From an uncultured Mollicutes bacterium (lineage in GTDB: Bacteria; Bacillota_I; Bacilli_A; RFN20; CAG-826): DNA of 11,042 nt. A program made the translations under genes and the position numbers. The DNA lies in assembly GCA_937893635.1 (NCBI GenBank), contig CALBGF010000012.1:1-11042 (forward strand). Reading direction: 5' to 3'. How positions within the stretch are numbered: the first letter of the stretch is position 1; each line of letters opens with the position of its first letter. A model generated the notes under the pieces. It worked only from the letters and a program-made list of their open reading frames with translations, ran no database searches and had not been told where the DNA came from. Of this stretch, positions 8,098 to 11,042 are shown piece after piece.

Positions 8098-8098
8098 G

Positions 8099-8130
8099 AA
8101 AAAAGCAAGAATTATTTCCAAAATTCTTGC
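8099..8130 (-). terminator. Intrinsic terminator of the phosphatase lipoprotein gene
   Basis: GCAAGAATT (8105-8113) and AATTCTTGC (8122-8130) form a perfect 9-bp stem with an 8-nt loop. On the minus strand it is followed by six T residues (8104-8099). It lies about 45 nt after the stop codon of the phosphatase gene, making that gene monocistronic. Confidence 0.87.
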
Positions 8131-8174
8131 CTATATTTTCTAAGCCTATATATTTTATTTTTAAAAATGTTAAA

Positions 8175-9881
8175 TTAATAATTTTCAACGAAAATAGTTC
8201 TTATTTTTTCTACTTGTTCTGCTGTAACACCTTTGCTAACAAGCCAAGATTTTGCTTTGTCTGCTTTTGTATTACCTTCAAAATTATCTAATTTAGACCA
8301 CCATGCTTTAAATTCAGAGGTGTAATTAGGTACTCTTGTTCCTTGTGTGGAAAAGTTAGTAAATAAATAGTCCCTTGCCATATCTTCATAACTTGCCCCA
8401 CAAAGAGTTAATAACATAAATGTAGCAATACCTGTGCGATCAGCACCAGCAGTACAATGAAGATAAATTGGTTCTTTATCTGCGTTAGCTATTAATGTAA
8501 ATATTTGTTTGTATTCATCTTTGAATTCTTCAAACCTTTTACTTTCTGTTCCGGAAGGAATTGAAATAGCACTATAACTAATTCCATCAACATATGGTCC
8601 AAGACATTGATAAGAATCGCGCATATCTATTTCTCTTTTAATTCCTAATCTTAACATTTCTTTTTTTCCAGATTCAGTTATCGAGTTCAAATTAGCGCCA
8701 CGATAATATAATCCTTGTTTTATCTTTCCATCTTTTACTAATGAAGATTTATATCCGCCTACATCACGAACATTACTAACTCCATCAATAGACATGTTTC
8801 TAGGTCCTTTATCCGCTACTTGGATATTATGAACTTTTGACTTGCTTAAATTACTTTGAGAATCAGTAACTCGCCAATATAGTTCTTGTCCTAATTTTAA
8901 ATTTTGAATCGCATAATTGCTTGATGTTATGTTATTAACAATTATAGAGTTTTCAAAATCATTATTATCTGCATACTCTAAAACAAAACTATTGCTAGAA
9001 ATGTTTTCATCTTTGAAGTCAACCACAATACCTTTAGGCTTACTTAATTCAGTTACTCCGTTTGCGTATTTACTAACATTTTCATAATCAGTATCTGAAA
9101 TGTATTTATATTGAATCGAACTATGGAAATCATTCTCTGGAACTTTATCATCATCAATAACTCCACCAGTCACTTTAATAATATTAAAATCTAAATAATC
9201 AATATTAGGATTACCTTTGCCGGTATTTTCTGCAATTTTAACGGAAAATGTGTGAGTCCCTTTATTCAATGTTATTGGAGTATAACTAAATTCTTCCCAT
9301 TTAGTAATATCAGTTCTAGCACTAAGAACAGTTTTATCTTGTGATAGCATCATATTACGATTTTCATCAACAATATAAGTATAAGATTTAGTCAAATCTT
9401 GATCATAGTCTTTCCATTTGTTTGATTGAGCATAGGATGCTGCCATCGTAATTGTTGCATCAAAATCTAATGATATATTAAATTCAAATGTTGAATTCTT
9501 AGCTGTATCACCTGTGGATGCTGCCAAAAACTTGCCATTTGAAGCATCTGTCCTTTCAACAACTTTAGTTGGATTATCGCTTGATATTACATATTTAGTT
9601 ACATCTACTTCTTCAGCTTCAAATCTTGTTATTCCTTCTTTATGAGCAAATAATGTATGATTTTTTACTTCATTGTCTGGCGTAACTGGAGTTGTTGAAG
9701 ACGATGTACTTGTACTTGTTGATGGATTTGGTGTTGTAGATGGAGAAACTAGGGGAGTTAATGGTGAAGGCGGAGTTGTGATGTTTGAAGTCACACCACT
9801 AGTTTTTCCTCCACATGATGCCAATATTGCGGCATTTAGTGCCAACATGCTTAAAGTAAATAGTAATTTCTTTTGTTTCAT
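8175..9881 (-). CDS. Lipoprotein with CBM-like, FN3-like and tyrosine-phosphatase-like domains
   Basis: 568 residues. The signal peptide ends in lipobox LASC (cysteine 23), then a Ser/Thr/Pro linker (about 28-68). A CBM6/35-like module (84-237) closely resembles module C of the neighbouring 859-residue lipoprotein. An FN3-like domain (about 276-355) leads to a phosphatase domain of the Y_phosphatase3 type (about 361-520): NVRDVGGY (370-377), RGANL (394-398), and the P-loop HCTAGADRTG with nucleophile C476 and R482. Related secreted enzymes (Listeria LipA, mycobacterial MptpB) have HCxxGKDRTG and hydrolyse phosphotyrosine or phosphoinositides; here Ala480 replaces that Lys. The target is unknown: phosphorylated glycan, surface protein or host lipid are all possible. 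ATG is the only credible start, since an in-frame stop lies 12 nt upstream. The nearest ribosome-site match, AAAGG, is unusually far away (about 15 nt). It has its own promoter and terminator. Confidence 0.88.
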   Translation of the reverse strand: MKQKKLLFTLSMLALNAAILASCGGKTSGVTSNITTPPSPLTPLVSPSTTPNPSTSTSTSSSTTPVTPDNEVKNHTLFAHKEGITRFEAEEVDVTKYVISSDNPTKVVERTDASNGKFLAASTGDTAKNSTFEFNISLDFDATITMAASYAQSNKWKDYDQDLTKSYTYIVDENRNMMLSQDKTVLSARTDITKWEEFSYTPITLNKGTHTFSVKIAENTGKGNPNIDYLDFNIIKVTGGVIDDDKVPENDFHSSIQYKYISDTDYENVSKYANGVTELSKPKGIVVDFKDENISSNSFVLEYADNNDFENSIIVNNITSSNYAIQNLKLGQELYWRVTDSQSNLSKSKVHNIQVADKGPRNMSIDGVSNVRDVGGYKSSLVKDGKIKQGLYYRGANLNSITESGKKEMLRLGIKREIDMRDSYQCLGPYVDGISYSAISIPSGTESKRFEEFKDEYKQIFTLIANADKEPIYLHCTAGADRTGIATFMLLTLCGASYEDMARDYLFTNFSTQGTRVPNYTSEFKAWWSKLDNFEGNTKADKAKSWLVSKGVTAEQVEKIRTIFVENY

Positions 9882-9960
9882 AATTTTAGATTATCGCCTT
9901 TCTTTAAAACAAATGTTTAAGTTATTTTTTAGTATTGTTAAAAAAAGTAACTTACAATTA

Positions 9961-9989
9961 ATTCTATAATTATTTCAAAGCGCTTTCAA
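9961..9989 (-). promoter_or_regulatory. Promoter of the phosphatase lipoprotein gene
   Basis: On the minus strand TTGAAA (9989-9984) and TAGAAT (9966-9961) are spaced by 17 bp, each one base from the sigma-A consensus. It lies 80 bp upstream of the ATG and 31 bp after the hemW stop. Its -35 box overlaps the operator described separately. No convincing hemW terminator precedes it, so hemW read-through is possible. Confidence 0.72.
9975..9988 (-). promoter_or_regulatory. cre-like / LacI-family operator on the phosphatase promoter
   Basis: On the minus strand TGAAAGCGCTTTGA, with the perfect palindrome AAAGCGCTTT at 9977-9986, fits the degenerate cre pattern TGWAANCGNTNWCA except for one base. 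It overlaps the -35 box and the spacer, so a bound CcpA or LacI-type protein would repress. The nine-base core AAGCGCTTT also occurs in the site before the lipoprotein-GH3 operon. Confidence 0.72.
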
Positions 9990-10019
9990 TGATAAATTTA
10001 ATACATACAATCATTTATT

Positions 10020-11042
10020 TTATTCCTCTTCCATAAAAAGCCTTAATAAAATAGAGTCAAGTAACATCATTCCTTCATATGTTGGATAAATACGATATTT
10101 AGTTATTTTAAGCATTTTTTCTTGTTCTAATTCTTTAATTGTTTTATATAATTTATGTGATTTTATATTGCCAAAACGTTTATTAAAATCCGATATCAAA
10201 AATCCATTATATTTACGTAAATTAAGCATTAAAAATTCTTCTAAAATATTATTATTAGATAGTTCTTCTTTATATTGAATAGTATTTCCTTTTAAATAAT
10301 CATTTATGTTTGTAGTATTTTGATATCTAACATTATTAACATATCCATGTGCGCCTAAACCAAGTCCAATATAATTTTCATCATTCCAATAAGTTAAATT
10401 ATGTTTTGAATATGCTTTATTTTTAGCAAAATTTGAAACTTCATAACGCTTAAATCCATGTCTAGTTAAATAATTATATAATGTATCATAATACATACGT
10501 GAAGTATCTTCATCTACTTCTTTAACTCCTTTATTATAAAACATTGTTCCTTTAGAAACTGTTAAAGAATATGAAGAAATATGATTAATATCTAATGATA
10601 TTGCTTCTTTTAAATCATTTTTAAATAATTCAAGTGTTTGGTTAGGAAGTCCATATATTAAATCAATGTTAATATTATTAAATCCTATCTTCTTAATTTG
10701 CTTAATCCAATATTTTACTTGTCGGGCAGTATGATGGCGATTAATACTTTTAAGCAATTCATCATTAAAAGTTTGAACACCAATTGAAATACGATTAATG
10801 CCATACTCTTTAAAAAGGCGTAATTTTTCCAATGTTAAATTTTCAACATTTACTTCGATTGTGAATTCTGAATATTTTCTTAGATGCCTATTTAAAGATG
10901 CTAAGAGTAACTTTAAGTTATAAGCACTTAAAGATGAAGGCGTTCCTCCACCAATATAAATAGTTTTAAATTTTTGATTTTTTAAGTTATCAATTTCTTT
11001 AACTAAAAATTTAATATATTTATTAACAAAAGGACGTAAATA
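10020..11042 (-). CDS. hemW: HemW, radical-SAM heme chaperone (N-terminus outside window)
   Basis: 340 residues are visible, open to the window edge; full HemW is usually near 375-380, so roughly 40 residues are missing, including the CxxxCxxC cluster motif. HemW is an oxygen-independent coproporphyrinogen oxidase homologue that binds heme and delivers it, in the cytoplasm. Visible family landmarks are IYIGGGTPS (10962-10936), EFTIEVN, RISIGVQTF, DLIYGLPNQT, EVSNFAKN, HNLTYWND and the GLGLGAHGY stretch, then a HemN C-terminal domain. A possible TTG start at 10832 is internal, because translation upstream continues in frame with conserved family sequence. The gene is noticeably more A/T-rich than the surface genes that follow. 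In many Bacillota hemW lies just upstream of hrcA-grpE-dnaK, which matters here because a CIRCE promoter lies at the other end of the window. Confidence 0.93.
   Translation of the reverse strand, partial: YLRPFVNKYIKFLVKEIDNLKNQKFKTIYIGGGTPSSLSAYNLKLLLASLNRHLRKYSEFTIEVNVENLTLEKLRLFKEYGINRISIGVQTFNDELLKSINRHHTARQVKYWIKQIKKIGFNNINIDLIYGLPNQTLELFKNDLKEAISLDINHISSYSLTVSKGTMFYNKGVKEVDEDTSRMYYDTLYNYLTRHGFKRYEVSNFAKNKAYSKHNLTYWNDENYIGLGLGAHGYVNNVRYQNTTNINDYLKGNTIQYKEELSNNNILEEFLMLNLRKYNGFLISDFNKRFGNIKSHKLYKTIKELEQEKMLKITKYRIYPTYEGMMLLDSILLRLFMEEE

Noticed and set aside
8091..8130. Third copy of the TTCTTGC terminator arm, as a possible antiterminator or riboswitch-like switch
   Set aside because: The extra copy is only seven bases and lies in the T tract/-35 region; there is no wider conserved leader structure, so chance or a local duplication explains it.
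7937..8188. Minus-strand open frame of 83 codons between the phosphatase and lipoprotein genes
   Set aside because: It starts with TTG, crosses the terminator and promoter, and overlaps the lipoprotein signal peptide in another frame.
261..9881. LPXTG, dockerin or SLH attachment signals in the surface proteins
   Set aside because: The C-termini end directly after the last beta strand, the phosphatase domain or a basic membrane tail; no such motif is present.
9673..9969. Plus-strand open frame of 98 codons
   Set aside because: It lies antisense to the signal peptide and linker of the phosphatase gene and runs through that gene's promoter; no ribosome site or family resemblance.
10020..10832. 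HemW as a complete 270-residue gene starting at TTG 10832
   Set aside because: The frame stays open to the window edge and encodes conserved HemW sequence (GGGTPS region) upstream of that codon.
1..11042. Mycoplasma-type genetic code, CRISPR array, insertion sequence or tRNA
   Set aside because: Trp codons are TGG with no internal TGA needed; no regularly spaced repeats, transposase-like frame or cloverleaf sequence was seen.

Overview
The window looks like a chromosomal piece of a low-GC Gram-positive (Bacillota) bacterium. Strong AGGAGG-type ribosome sites, a near-perfect sigma-A promoter, two HrcA operators (CIRCE), Bacillota-type lipoproteins and HemW all point that way. Every identified gene lies on the minus strand. 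Tryptophan is encoded by TGG and every stop codon present is TAA, so nothing suggests the mycoplasma code. The large surface modules and the absence of LPXTG sorting signals would suit a gut-dwelling member of the Bacilli, Erysipelotrichia or a Mollicutes-like lineage. That placement is inference.

From right to left, which is the direction of transcription: (1) 11042-10020, hemW without its N-terminus. (2) 9989-9961, a sigma-A promoter overlapped by an AAAGCGCTTT palindrome (cre/LacI type), driving a secreted lipoprotein (9881-8175) with a carbohydrate-binding-like module, an FN3-like domain and a tyrosine-phosphatase-like domain; a good intrinsic terminator follows. (3) A second promoter region, again with an AAGCGCTT palindrome, drives an apparent four-gene unit: an 859-residue lipoprotein with four CBM6/35-like and two bacterial Ig-like modules; a hairpin; a 64-residue single-pass membrane protein; a circularly permuted GH3 glycosidase with a membrane segment at each end; and a membrane-anchored protein with three more CBM6/35-like modules. 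The last three are tightly packed (8-nt overlap, then a 1-nt gap), and an intrinsic terminator closes the unit at 239-209. (4) 88-1, a promoter with two CIRCE operators and a ribosome site, firing leftward into a heat-shock gene outside the window.

My reading is a surface glycan-capture and hydrolysis system. Two lipoproteins and an anchored protein carry eight related binding modules, and the double-anchored GH3 would cut the captured glycan at the outer face of the membrane. The phosphatase lipoprotein shares a closely related binding module and a similar operator, so it may work on the same or a phosphorylated target. The system sits between hemW and a CIRCE promoter. In many Bacillota hemW is followed directly by CIRCE-hrcA-grpE-dnaK, so these genes may be an insertion into a conserved housekeeping locus. 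No transporter, dedicated regulator, transposase, RNA gene or CRISPR array was seen.
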